This document shows positions 1 through 7,517 of a stretch of DNA of 33,032 bases, in pieces. The notes under the pieces were generated by a model that was given only the letters and a program-made list of their open reading frames with translations, had not been told where the DNA came from and did not search any database. The stretch is from Thermoproteota archaeon (GTDB lineage: Archaea; Thermoproteota; Thermoprotei_A; Sulfolobales; Acidilobaceae). The stretch is from assembly GCA_030549835.1 (NCBI GenBank), contig JAUQQR010000017.1, positions 1 to 33,032 of the forward strand. Direction: 5' to 3'. The translations under genes and the position numbers were made by a program. Numbering within the stretch: the first letter of the stretch is position 1; each line of letters opens with the position of its first letter.

Positions 1-39
1 TAGATGTAGTTTACGAGATTTCCTCTATAGCCTGAGAAC

Positions 40-123
40 GATATAAACTTGTATAAACAGTTATAAAACAGAGAACAGCTACATTAGAGGCACCTTAAAA
101 GCCTTTTACTGTGACTGCTTTTC
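40..123 (-). repeat. Left arm of 84-nt perfect inverted repeat
   Basis: These 84 bases are the exact reverse complement of 32949-33032 at the other end of the window. The arm covers the last codons and stop of the DMT transporter gene (stop at 106-108). A degenerate third copy lies at 21721-21758, next to a decayed tnpB right end. I infer that the repeat is the left end of an IS200/IS605-type element running out of the window. The repeat could also explain why the sequence stops here if this is an assembled contig. Confidence 0.85.
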
Positions 124-954
124 GCTTCTAGGTTCAAAGGCTATTACTGTGAGAGCTAGTAGTATTAGCATATAGGCTGTTAGGGTTAATAGTGATGGTA
201 TTTCTCTGAAGAGTATTAGCCCCCAGATAGCTGCTAGTACTGGCTCAATTGTAGCTATTATTGAGGCTGTTGAAGCTCTAATATGCTCTACTCCTCTAGT
301 AAATAGCCAGTATGGTAGTAGAGTTGTGAATATTGCAAGGTATGATCCAACTATTAGTGATCTATATATTATGTTAATGCTAGCTATTTCATCTATGCTA
401 GTCCTAATGGTTATGCTAAGGATAAGTACTGGCGTTGTTGCTAGTAGCGTATATGGCATTGCACCTATAGATACCTCTCTCCTGTATCCCAGCTTCGAGT
501 AGTATCTAGCTATTGAAATATAGATACCATAGGATAAGCCAGATATTATACCGAAGAGGAAGCCTGCTAGGTTGAGGTTATTTAAAGCATTAAATCCCAT
601 GAGGGCCATGGCTATGATTATTAGAATAACGCTAATGATAGAATTTACGCTAGGCCTTTCTCCATATACTAGTGAGGTAATAGTAGCCCAGAGAGGAGCA
701 GTGTATAAGAGGAAGGCAGCGTAGCCAACACCAGCAGTAACTGCAGCTAGAGGGTAAGAGGCGAATAGTAGACCGAGAGGAATACCAGCCATAATAGAGC
801 TCATACTAAAACTCCTATAAAATAGTAAAGCAATAAAACCAGCTACTATAGACCTCACAAACGCTAATACAGTAATATCACCACCATATGTACTAGCAAC
901 ACCAATAGTAGACCATAAGATAGCAGCACATACAACATAGAAGCCAGGCCACAC
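106..954 (-). CDS. EamA/DMT-family drug/metabolite transporter
   Basis: This is a polytopic membrane protein of the EamA (drug/metabolite transporter) superfamily, about 282 residues from the GTG at 954, with two repeated EamA halves and about ten hydrophobic helices. Typical motifs are AAILWSTIGVAS in the first helix, YTAPLWATITSLVYGERP at the end of the first half, and ATIEPVLAAIWGLILFREIPS in the second half. The substrate cannot be told from the sequence. The open frame continues upstream to a TTG at 1068, but those 38 extra residues (including WAQKVPMIPAWSG) are encoded inside transposon remnant R1 and resemble a TnpB C-terminal tail. I therefore prefer 954, which gives the usual family length. 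At the other end, the last residues KQSQ and the stop lie in the 84-nt terminal repeat. The gene is thus bracketed by element sequence at both ends. Confidence 0.85.
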   Translation of the reverse strand: MWPGFYVVCAAILWSTIGVASTYGGDITVLAFVRSIVAGFIALLFYRSFSMSSIMAGIPLGLLFASYPLAAVTAGVGYAAFLLYTAPLWATITSLVYGERPSVNSIISVILIIIAMALMGFNALNNLNLAGFLFGIISGLSYGIYISIARYYSKLGYRREVSIGAMPYTLLATTPVLILSITIRTSIDEIASINIIYRSLIVGSYLAIFTTLLPYWLFTRGVEHIRASTASIIATIEPVLAAIWGLILFREIPSLLTLTAYMLILLALTVIAFEPRSEKQSQ

Positions 955-1210
955 CGTTTCCCATCCTAGATTTTTAGGATGGGTTGCGCCTCCTGCCCCG
1001 CGCTTCGCAGCTGCTACCAAGCCACTCCACGCGGGAATCATGGGCACCTTTTGAGCCCAACGGCACAAGGGCTCACATCTAATTTTTATCCCTAGAATAG
1101 GATGAGAGAATAAATCTTATAAACATTAACTCCCTAGTAGAGTAGTACTTCTCCAAAAATCCTACAAAAACCCTTATAAACCTAACACACCAAAACAGCC
1201 GTCAACCCTC
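954..1210 (-). mobile_element. R1: tnpB-less IS200/IS605-type remnant with promoter-like boxes
   Basis: Read on the minus strand, this 257-bp block is very similar to 14389-14651 (R2), and its core is shared with 3520-3748 (R3). It holds two TTTATAAG boxes (the inner one at 1116-1124), then the block GATAAAAATTAGATGTGAG (1090-1072). Next comes a GGGC/GCCC pairing core followed by ATGA, then a terminal 9-bp hairpin (960-968 with 975-983) and the end GGGAAACGG. One frame reads WAQKVPMIPAWSG, which looks like a TnpB C-terminal tail. No tnpA or intact tnpB is present. The inner TATA-like box is about 25 bases ahead of the 19-nt block, so an RNA of roughly 140-150 nt could be made. Confidence 0.7.
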
Positions 1211-1342
1211 TACACCTATACCAAGAGATATAAGTATGATACTTGAATTTTAAAAATACGGTAACATTATATACTCTCAACATATTATCTATCAAAACCA
1301 ATTTTAGGGTTAACTATACTAGCTTGGTTTTGGTGCTTAATA

Positions 1343-1678
1343 TTGGAGAGTATAGTTGAGTTTGAGGATTTCGCTAAACTTGATATTAGAGTTGGTAGAA
1401 TAATAAAGGCTGAGTTAGTTCCTGGTAGTAAGAAGCTTATTAAGACTATTGTTGATATTGGTGGAGAAGAAAGGCAGATACTTATTGGGGTAGCTAAGTG
1501 GTATAAGCCTGAGGATCTAGTTGGTAAGCTTGTTATTGTCTTAGTTAATCTTAAACCTAAAGTTATGGCTGGACTTGTAAGCCAGGGTATGGTTCTTGCA
1601 GCCGGCTGTGATAGGGATGAGAGGCCTATACTCTTAACTGTTGAGGAGCCTGTAAGGGTAGGCTCGAAGGTTTGCTAG
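1343..1678 (+). CDS. Stand-alone MetRS C-terminal tRNA-binding domain (MetRS beta, OB fold)
   Basis: This 111-residue protein is a single EMAP-II/Arc1p/CsaA-type OB-fold tRNA-binding domain, as found at the C terminus of many methionyl-tRNA synthetases. Supporting motifs are FAKLDIRVGRI near the N terminus, LIKTIVDIGGEERQILIG in the middle, and the hallmark VNLKPKVMAGLVSQGMVLAA. It probably binds tRNA in trans and enhances the separate catalytic MetRS encoded at 21863-23572, which ends without this domain. Translation starts at TTG 1343 behind GGTG at 1332-1335. TATA-like sequences lie upstream around 1248-1275. The gene stands alone on the plus strand and converges with the gene at 1696-2322. 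CsaA, a chaperone-like relative, has the same fold, but the split MetRS makes the tRNA-binding role likelier. Confidence 0.88.
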   Translation: MESIVEFEDFAKLDIRVGRIIKAELVPGSKKLIKTIVDIGGEERQILIGVAKWYKPEDLVGKLVIVLVNLKPKVMAGLVSQGMVLAAGCDRDERPILLTVEEPVRVGSKVC

Positions 1679-1695
1679 TAAGAATAGGATATTAT

Positions 1696-2322
1696 CTATC
1701 CCCATAACATACTTAATTTGACATTTCTATTATTAAGCCTAATATATTCAACTATAGCCTCCTCTACATTAATATAACCTATAGCATCAATCCTAGCTAG
1801 CTGAGCCCTCCAACCTATTCTCGTTGCCTGATTTCTATTATAACGAGTTACCATAGCCCTAATCATACTAATATCTAACTCATCTCTCTCCTCTATAGGT
1901 TTAAGTAGAGGGTCTGGTATTAGAAGTCTCAAGTGGCTTGGTATAGCTAATATGAATATATCTGAGTCTATACTATAAGCTACAGCCTTAAAAGCCACTC
2001 TAGAGGCTATGAAATCTTCTAGCCTTAATATCCACTCCTGTGGTATATACCCGGTCTCAACCTCTACTATTACAGAGCAGCATGGACTCTCAGCATATAC
2101 ATCAGCCTTGAACCCTGTAGGTAGCTCCTCCTCTACCCTAACATCAAACCCCCTTAAATGTAAATCTATAGCTACTATTAGCTGTAATAATGCATGGTAT
2201 CTAGCGATAGCTCCCCTAGATACTTCCTCATATAATCTCTCAAATACTGTTGATAATCCATTATGAGAATTTAACTTTAACCTGGTAGATATTTCAACTA
2301 TATCCTGTCTAAGATCCGACAC
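1696..2322 (-). CDS. Conserved hypothetical protein with PD-(D/E)xK-like motif
   Basis: I do not recognise this 208-residue protein as a named family. The first 60 residues are helical (LSTVFERLYEEVSRGAIARYHALLQLIVAIDLHL). They are followed by GFDVRVEEELPTGFKADVYAE and VIVEVETG. The spacing of Asp74 and Glu87/Glu89 on predicted strands resembles the D...(D/E)xK core of restriction-endonuclease-like folds, with Glu in place of the usual Lys. A nuclease or a nuclease-derived nucleic-acid-binding role is therefore inference only. There are no membrane segments. Translation begins at GTG 2322 behind AAAGGG. The neighbours are a convergent tRNA-binding domain gene and, 100 bp upstream, a thioesterase gene on the same strand, which do not suggest a function. 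Confidence 0.7.
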   Translation of the reverse strand: MSDLRQDIVEISTRLKLNSHNGLSTVFERLYEEVSRGAIARYHALLQLIVAIDLHLRGFDVRVEEELPTGFKADVYAESPCCSVIVEVETGYIPQEWILRLEDFIASRVAFKAVAYSIDSDIFILAIPSHLRLLIPDPLLKPIEERDELDISMIRAMVTRYNRNQATRIGWRAQLARIDAIGYINVEEAIVEYIRLNNRNVKLSMLWG

Positions 2323-2422
2323 TCTAAGCCCTTTTAATTAAGGCTCATCTAAGATTAATATAGTGTGTACACTTCGATAAGAGATTGAGTATTATCAGAG
2401 GTTATTACTAGATATTACCTAT

Positions 2423-3454
2423 TTATAATTTGATGATTTTCTCTTTAATTAATGATAACTTCTCTAGAGTCTGCTTAGACTTTAACATTCTTATTATACT
2501 CTCCCTCCTCTCTTTTCTAGCAATAGCTTCCCTAATGAGCTCTTCTTGCCATTCATACTCTGGCTTAAATCCCCTTACAGGAGTACTTGCACCATCTACT
2601 CCTATATGGACAAATGTAAAGTAGCTTGTAGACGCGTGTAGCCTCTCCCAAGTTAATGGGTTAATAGTATTAACTTTAGCTTTAACCTCTACACTCTTAA
2701 ATCCTACATATGATAATGTAGCGTTAATCTCTACAATATGGCCCACCTTTATAGGAGTATAAAAGTCTGTCACATCTACTGCTCCAGTAACTACTACGCC
2801 CTGAGCATACTTAGAGGCTACAATACTTGTTATCTCATCTAGTTTCCTAAGAAGTCTTCCACCATGGAGAACATTATAGCCTAATGAATCCTCAGGATTA
2901 ACTATATACATGCTTGAAATAAAATATCCACTTATAAGAGGTTTAGGTATAGAGGTATCTTTAACTCTAGTTCTCCTATCCTTAATCCTCTCTTCTCTCC
3001 CAACCCTCCTTCTAATAGCCTCTTCTAGAATCTCCTCCTCGAGGCTACTAGTAGACTCTAAGCATATACCTACTGGTTTAGGTCTAAGATTATCATCTAC
3101 AGATACGAGAGTTAAAGATGAAGCTGTAGTTAATCTCTTCTCTCCACTTCTAGGATTCTCTGTTTCAACAAGTACAGCAACATCAATACTACTTCTACCA
3201 ATATACTCAACCCATGATGTCAATATAACTATATCCCCAACTCTCACAGGCGAAATGAATACAGTATCCTCAATACAAGCTAGAAGCGTATACGACCTAG
3301 CTAATCTCATAGCTGTAAGCGTAGCTGTATCCACAATCCACTCTAACATATACCCACCATGCATTATACCTATAGGATTCGAGTTACTAGGAGTAACATG
3401 TCGAATAACCTGTAATCCTGTACTCGACAGTGGCACCGCTCTCTTACAACTCAA
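2423..3454 (-). CDS. Acyl-CoA thioesterase with two hotdog domains (YciA/BACH type)
   Basis: This cytosolic enzyme is predicted to hydrolyse acyl-CoA to free acid and CoA. It contains two tandem hotdog domains. The first spans about residues 10-130, with the motif MHGGYMLEWIVDTATLTAMRLA. The second spans about residues 170-300, with NVLHGGRLLRKLDEITSIVA and VDVTDFYTPIKVGHIVEINA. Each HGG...D/E motif corresponds to the catalytic helix region of the YciA/BACH family. The two-domain fusion would form a pseudo-dimer like BACH. About 40 basic residues follow the second domain. The start at TTG 3454 is the longest choice and has only a weak AAAGGG signal. The strand then runs antisense through element R3 before reaching the uL15 gene, so no shared operon is seen. 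Confidence 0.83.
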   Translation of the reverse strand: MSCKRAVPLSSTGLQVIRHVTPSNSNPIGIMHGGYMLEWIVDTATLTAMRLARSYTLLACIEDTVFISPVRVGDIVILTSWVEYIGRSSIDVAVLVETENPRSGEKRLTTASSLTLVSVDDNLRPKPVGICLESTSSLEEEILEEAIRRRVGREERIKDRRTRVKDTSIPKPLISGYFISSMYIVNPEDSLGYNVLHGGRLLRKLDEITSIVASKYAQGVVVTGAVDVTDFYTPIKVGHIVEINATLSYVGFKSVEVKAKVNTINPLTWERLHASTSYFTFVHIGVDGASTPVRGFKPEYEWQEELIREAIARKERRESIIRMLKSKQTLEKLSLIKEKIIKL

Positions 3455-3519
3455 TTTTATTCCCTTTATTCTATAGGGTATCCATTTTATACTTTAAACT
3501 CTTTCTATATCCTTCCTCC

Positions 3520-3748
3520 TTTATAAGGGGCTGTTTTCTCTTTTTTTCGAGGAAATTTTTATAAGCTATGATTTCTAATCCTAGGATGAGCCTGAGGAGC
3601 GATAAGGAGCATTGCTTTAAGCTTCCCGGGGGATAAAAATTAGATGTGAGTCTTATATAGTTAGGCCCGGAAGGGTGCCCATGACCTCGCGAGGAGTTGA
3701 GGTACAACTCGTCCTAGAGAAACCTACAGAAACTTAGGGCGGGAAACG
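3520..3748 (+). mobile_element. R3: tnpB-less IS200/IS605-type remnant, diverged relative of R1/R2
   Basis: This plus-strand block shares its order of motifs with R1 and R2. It has TTTATAAGG at 3520-3528, GGAAATTTTTATAAGC at 3551-3566, the identical block GATAAAAATTAGATGTGAG at 3632-3650, and GGTGCCCATGACC at 3674-3686. It ends in a weak terminal hairpin (CCTA...TTAGG) and GGGAAACG at 3741-3748. One frame reads RVPMTSRGVEVQLVLEKPTET then stop, again like a TnpB tail. The spacing between the second TATA box and the 19-nt block is 40 or more bases longer than in R1/R2. The element points toward the 3' end of the uL15 gene and fills the 313-bp gap between the uL15 gene and the thioesterase gene. 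Confidence 0.65.
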
Positions 3749-3767
3749 TTTCTCTGAATAAAGTAGA

Positions 3768-4232
3768 TTATTTTTCTTCCATACTATTGGTTACTAGTAT
3801 TTTTCCTCCTGCCTCTTCTATTTTCTTTATTGCTTTTTTACTAGCTTCTGGTACTATTACTTTTACTGGTATGTTTATATTGCCTTCACCTAGTAGTTTG
3901 GTTATTCCGAGTGATGTTAGGTTTACTACTATCATGTTATCTTCTATTATTTGTTTTCCTTCAGCTTTCTGCTTCTCTATTATCTCTACTAAGTCCCCTA
4001 TATTTATAGCTTTCTGCTCGTATTTAGTGCTAGTTCTCCTCGGTATGAACCCCTTCTTGCCATACCAGTCTGGCGCATACTTTATAGTCCATGTCCACTC
4101 ATGTTTCCCTAGACCTGCTGCTCCTTTACCACCTCTTGATCCAGATTTTCTATGTTGCCCTACACTACCCCATCCCATTGTTCTAGTTCTCCCTCTTAAT
4201 TTCCTACTTTTCTTCTCTCTTCTCACAACCAT
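3768..4232 (-). CDS. rpl15: 50S ribosomal protein uL15
   Basis: This 154-residue protein is archaeal uL15, a large-subunit protein that binds 23S rRNA near the base of the central protuberance. The N-terminal tail is basic and glycine-rich as in the family (KKSRKLRGRTRTMGWGSVGQ, then GSRGGKGAAGLGKHEWTWT). The globular C-terminal part has the expected KVIVPEASKKAIKKIEEAGG. It is the last gene of the ribosomal run, 10 bp downstream of the uL30 gene. In most archaea secY follows here, but in this window the strand passes instead into element R3 and the thioesterase gene. Confidence 0.97.
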   Translation of the reverse strand: MVVRREKKSRKLRGRTRTMGWGSVGQHRKSGSRGGKGAAGLGKHEWTWTIKYAPDWYGKKGFIPRRTSTKYEQKAINIGDLVEIIEKQKAEGKQIIEDNMIVVNLTSLGITKLLGEGNINIPVKVIVPEASKKAIKKIEEAGGKILVTNSMEEK

Positions 4233-4242
4233 TTTACACCAC

Positions 4243-4722
4243 CTATATCATTCTTAGTATTAAGTCATTTATAGCATGCCCTCTATAACCTAGTTCTCCC
4301 CCACTACCATATATTTTCTTAGTACTCCTCTTAAAGCCTCCTCTAGGTGGGTGTAGTCTAAAGAAAGGTTTGACACCGTAGGGTTCAAGCTTATGATAAT
4401 ATATCTCTCCTGAGATTAGCTTTTCAGCCATCTCATCTAGGCTATTTAATTTTAATGTTTCTCTAACCCACTCATCAGTGATAGGCTTGTCGCCTATAAG
4501 TTTACCTCTTCTTCTAATTAATTCTACTAAGACACTCTTATCAATCTCACCCCATGTAGCCCATGACTCTACTACTTTTAACATCCCATTTAAGCCCGGT
4601 AAGCTACTATGATATAATGATGCTGTATATTTTCTCCTAAGTCTTAGCATGTAAAGTGTCTTCTCTATATCTGGTGGTATATCAACAGTACCTCTAAGCC
4701 TAACTATAACATATAAGCTCAT
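4243..4722 (-). CDS. rpl30: 50S ribosomal protein uL30 (archaeal long form)
   Basis: This is archaeal uL30 of 159 residues, longer than the bacterial protein of about 60, as usual in archaea and eukaryotes. The N-terminal ferredoxin-like core is visible in YVIVRLRGTVDIPPDIEKTL and in MLRLRRKYTASLYHSS. The C-terminal extension includes FRLHPPRGGFKRSTKK. It binds 23S rRNA in the large subunit. It lies 9 bp downstream of the uS5 gene and 10 bp upstream of the uL15 gene, so co-translation from one mRNA is likely. Confidence 0.97.
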   Translation of the reverse strand: MSLYVIVRLRGTVDIPPDIEKTLYMLRLRRKYTASLYHSSLPGLNGMLKVVESWATWGEIDKSVLVELIRRRGKLIGDKPITDEWVRETLKLNSLDEMAEKLISGEIYYHKLEPYGVKPFFRLHPPRGGFKRSTKKIYGSGGELGYRGHAINDLILRMI

Positions 4723-4731
4723 AGGTAGCTC

Positions 4732-5358
4732 TCACCTTATCCAATCAAGTGGTGTGATGAAGCTATAAGTATTCCTTAAAGCATTATAAGTGGCCCTAGC
4801 AAAATTATAAGTTGTTCTGGTTTCTCCTCTAGTATAAGACCATATGTCAGTGATCCCAGCTAGCCTTAAAACAACTTTAGCTATATCCCCTACGACAAGA
4901 CCCGTACCTTTAGGGGCTGGTTTCAATATTATCTCTACACTTCCACTCTTACCTCTAACAGTGAATGGAACACTATGAGGTTCACCACATGTACACTCCC
5001 AGCTCCCACAACCTCTCCTAACCGGGATGATGTTAAGTTTAGCGTTTGTTATAGCCTTCTCTATGGCAAATCTAAACTGCCTAGCTTTCCCTTTACCTAT
5101 ACCAACATAGCCTTCTCTATTACCAATAATTACTACAGCCCTATACTTAGTTATTCTCCCTGCATCAGTCATCTTCTGGACTATACTAACATCTATAACC
5201 TCATGTTCAAGGCCGGGTATTAGCATATCTACTATTTCAGGCTCTAGTATTGGTAAATTTCTCCTAAAAATCTCCTCTATATTAGTAATCTTACCTTCTT
5301 TAACAAGTTTTCCAACCCTAGTTCTAGGAACCCAGGTCTCAATAGCTGACTCAGCCAT
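4732..5358 (-). CDS. rps5: 30S ribosomal protein uS5
   Basis: This 208-residue protein is archaeal uS5 of the small subunit, which contributes to decoding fidelity and mRNA entry. It has the double-stranded-RNA-binding-like N-terminal domain ([20 protein letters not shown], then [20 protein letters not shown]). The C-terminal domain contains [20 protein letters not shown] and [16 protein letters not shown]. The archaeal insertion [14 protein letters not shown] adds three cysteines. The gene is 11 bp downstream of the uL18 gene in the minus-strand operon. Confidence 0.97.
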   Translation of the reverse strand: MAESAIETWVPRTRVGKLVKEGKITNIEEIFRRNLPILEPEIVDMLIPGLEHEVIDVSIVQKMTDAGRITKYRAVVIIGNREGYVGIGKGKARQFRFAIEKAITNAKLNIIPVRRGCGSWECTCGEPHSVPFTVRGKSGSVEIILKPAPKGTGLVVGDIAKVVLRLAGITDIWSYTRGETRTTYNFARATYNALRNTYSFITPLDWIR

Positions 5359-5369
5359 ACTAATTCACC

Positions 5370-5987
5370 TCATGTGTTTAAGCTTCTAATTTTAGGCTCA
5401 TACTCAGCTTTTATCTTAGACAATATATCCTCAAAGTGCACTATTATATCTTCAGGCTTTAAACCTCTAGATAAATATCTTGAGAACTGCCTCTTATAAA
5501 ACTCCTGGTTAGACTCAGCTAGAGTCTTAGCCCATTCAGCTATATGCTCACATTTAATCCTATCCTCACCTGGTAATATTTCGGGAGAGTGTGGAACTTT
5601 TAGCCCTGCATCAAGAGCTCCTTTAAGAGCTGCGAAGGCTCTACATCCTTTACTCGGCCTATAGAGTCCTATATCTAGGACTGCTTCTCTGACTCCTTTA
5701 AGTAATGCTCTGTAACCTGCTAGGAGACCTGTTAAATATGCTGCACACATATTCTTACCTCCACCAAGCCAATTATATAGTTTAGTGAGCTCCTTGCTAT
5801 GAGCCATTGCTATAACCCTATCACCTTCAATCTTAGCTTCTACAACTTGAACCATAATATAGTTTAAGGTTCTCCTAAAGACTATTCTCGGCTTACCAGA
5901 TTTTATTAACTTAATCCTCTTATAGTAATTTGTCTTACCCTCCCTACGCCTCCTCCATGGTACTCTATAGGTTGGGCCTCTAGCCAT
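5370..5987 (-). CDS. rpl18: 50S ribosomal protein uL18
   Basis: Archaeal uL18 binds 5S rRNA and anchors the central protuberance of the large subunit. The 205 residues match the archaeal/eukaryotic L5-type length. Recognisable parts are [20 protein letters not shown] at the N terminus, [12 protein letters not shown], and [20 protein letters not shown]. The N-terminal segment is strongly basic. Its start overlaps the stop of the eL19 gene by a single base, which suggests translational coupling. Confidence 0.97.
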   Translation of the reverse strand: MARGPTYRVPWRRRREGKTNYYKRIKLIKSGKPRIVFRRTLNYIMVQVVEAKIEGDRVIAMAHSKELTKLYNWLGGGKNMCAAYLTGLLAGYRALLKGVREAVLDIGLYRPSKGCRAFAALKGALDAGLKVPHSPEILPGEDRIKCEHIAEWAKTLAESNQEFYKRQFSRYLSRGLKPEDIIVHFEDILSKIKAEYEPKIRSLNT

Positions 5988-6451
5988 TAACTAACACCTT
6001 TTAGTAACCCTAATTGTTTAAGGTATTGTTTAACTTCTGATGCAGTCTTAAATGCTCCACCCTTAGCCATAGTGTAGAGTTTCCTATATGTCCTCTTATC
6101 TATAGCATTATGATCTCTAAGCCATTTAAGCATTCTCCTAATCTTCCTAATCCTCCCAATCCATACTTCTCTTTCCTCTATCCTAGCTCCAGCCGTACCT
6201 TTCCTTTTGCCATGGCCTCTACGCTTACCCTCTCTCCTAGCTCTTCTTCTCTCAAGCCACCTAGTATGAGAGTTTCCTTTAGTTGGCTTTACTTTTATTA
6301 AGCCCTTAGCTATAAGTTTCTCTACATCTCTCCTAGTTATAGCTTGGCTTATCTCCTCTTCATGTTCAGGATCTGGACTTATCCATATTCTACTCTCTCC
6401 TACTCCTAGTATATCAGCTGCTAGCCTCCTCTGAACACTATAATCTGGCAT
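5987..6451 (-). CDS. rpl19e: 50S ribosomal protein eL19
   Basis: This 154-residue protein is eL19, found in archaea and eukaryotes but not bacteria. The family signature is seen in [20 protein letters not shown], then in [16 protein letters not shown] and [20 protein letters not shown]. The last stretch is the long basic helix that crosses the subunit interface in ribosomes. Both ends overlap neighbouring genes by one base (eL32 upstream, uL18 downstream), so tight coupling is likely. Confidence 0.97.
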   Translation of the reverse strand: MPDYSVQRRLAADILGVGESRIWISPDPEHEEEISQAITRRDVEKLIAKGLIKVKPTKGNSHTRWLERRRARREGKRRGHGKRKGTAGARIEEREVWIGRIRKIRRMLKWLRDHNAIDKRTYRKLYTMAKGGAFKTASEVKQYLKQLGLLKGVS

Positions 6452-6837
6452 TAACCTATCACCTTAAATCCTCTATCTTCAGCAATCTTAATTAGCTCTA
6501 ATCTCTTCCTTAACCCGACACTAGACGCGATGTAAACAATATGTTCTCTAGGATTAAGTGTTTCAAGGTCTCTTAAGCTATGAATAACCACTGGTTTTAA
6601 GCCTGAGGGGTGTAAACCTCTAATCTCCTTCCTCGTTCTATAGCCTACCTTAACCCTAGGAGGGTAGCCTTTAATCTCTAATCTCATTTTACTATCTTTA
6701 CCTTTAGGTTTCCTCCAGCTATCTCTTCTCTCAAACTTCCAGAATTCCCATGACAAATACCTCATAAACTTAGGTTTCCTCTTACCTCTTATGAGTCTTT
6801 GTATCCTCCTCCTCTGTTTAATGTCCTCTAGGCTCAC
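6451..6837 (-). CDS. rpl32e: 50S ribosomal protein eL32
   Basis: eL32 is a large-subunit protein shared by archaea and eukaryotes. The 128 residues include the basic N-terminal extension (KPKFMRYLSWEFWKFERRDS), the core KGYPPRVKVGYRTRKEIRGL and HPSGLKPVVIHSLRDLETLN, and the C-terminal SSVGLRKRLELIKIAEDRG. It follows the uL6 gene by 2 bp and overlaps the eL19 start by one base. Confidence 0.97.
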   Translation of the reverse strand: MSLEDIKQRRRIQRLIRGKRKPKFMRYLSWEFWKFERRDSWRKPKGKDSKMRLEIKGYPPRVKVGYRTRKEIRGLHPSGLKPVVIHSLRDLETLNPREHIVYIASSVGLRKRLELIKIAEDRGFKVIG

Positions 6838-6839
6838 CT

Positions 6840-7385
6840 CTAGGCAACCTCTCTAGCATAGATATAAATCCCATCCATAAATTTTCTCCTATCTTTATCT
6901 CTAACCCTAGTAACTTCCTCTATTCTAGCTGCTGTCTGAGATACACTCTCTATATCTATACCTTCTACTATAACATCCTGGCCTGATACAGTAACTCTAA
7001 CGCCGCCAGGGACCTCAACAGCTCTTAAAGACTTCTCTCCTAAAAAATTAGATATCACTACTCTACCCTTCTCTACCTTAACACTTATAGGGTAGTGTAC
7101 ATAGATGATTTTAAGCTTATACCTAAAACCTCTAGTTACACCTACTATCATATTCCTTATATGTGATGCTAGTGATCCTACTAGGGCAATTTGTCTAGCT
7201 CTAGGGAAGAAACTCTCAATAATAACTCGATTACCCTCAACTCTGATATTAACTCCTCTGGCATGGCTAAAGTCTTTTAAGATTTCCCCCTTAGGCCCTT
7301 TAACTTTAACTCTTAATCCTTCTACTTCTACACTAACACCTTCAGGTATCTCAACTTCTCTACTAACATGAACTTCTCTAGCCAT
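6840..7385 (-). CDS. rpl6: 50S ribosomal protein uL6
   Basis: uL6 (181 residues) sits near the factor-binding site of the large subunit. Both of its repeated domains are visible: VSVEVEGLRVKVKGPKGEI in the first, and HYPISVKVEKGRVVISNFLG followed by VTVSGQDVIVEGIDIESVSQ in the second. The ATG at 7385 is supported by AGGGTGG five bases upstream. This is the first gene of the local operon. In most archaea uS14 and uS8 precede uL6, but here a divergent gene starts at 7518, so uL6 appears to have its own promoter. Confidence 0.97.
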   Translation of the reverse strand: MAREVHVSREVEIPEGVSVEVEGLRVKVKGPKGEILKDFSHARGVNIRVEGNRVIIESFFPRARQIALVGSLASHIRNMIVGVTRGFRYKLKIIYVHYPISVKVEKGRVVISNFLGEKSLRAVEVPGGVRVTVSGQDVIVEGIDIESVSQTAARIEEVTRVRDKDRRKFMDGIYIYAREVA

Positions 7386-7436
7386 AAAGCCACCCTAATT
7401 CCTGATACCTAGTTAACGTAGAATAGAGTATTTTAA

Positions 7437-7445
7437 CCTTAAATA
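7437..7445 (-). promoter_or_regulatory. Probable TATA box of the uL6-uL15 ribosomal operon
   Basis: On the minus strand this reads TATTTAAGG preceded by AAAGG, a good match to a crenarchaeal BRE/TATA element. A start site about 25 bases downstream (around 7415) would give a leader of about 30 nt that contains the uL6 ribosome-binding site. It lies in the 132-bp divergent gap with the gene at 7518. Confidence 0.5.
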
Positions 7446-7517
7446 CCTTTAACTCTATATTTCTTATAGGATTCACTTTTAATAATTAAAACTATTAAGC
7501 TCCTAGCTTATGTTTAA

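Noticed and set aside
954-1068. Extra 38 N-terminal residues of the transporter frame
   Set aside because: These are encoded by the transposon right end and are not expected in an EamA transporter; kept only as a note and finding.
3640-3700. CCCGGAAGGG hairpin after AGG, resembling the tip of SRP RNA helix 8
   Set aside because: The conserved asymmetric-loop bases (AGCA side) are missing, the block is homologous to R1 and R2, which lack the motif, and the flanks do not fit an SRP RNA of about 300 nt.
3471-3707. 78-residue minus-strand frame
   Set aside because: It lies antisense to R3 and its composition (no domain, no ribosome-binding site) is explained by the repeat.
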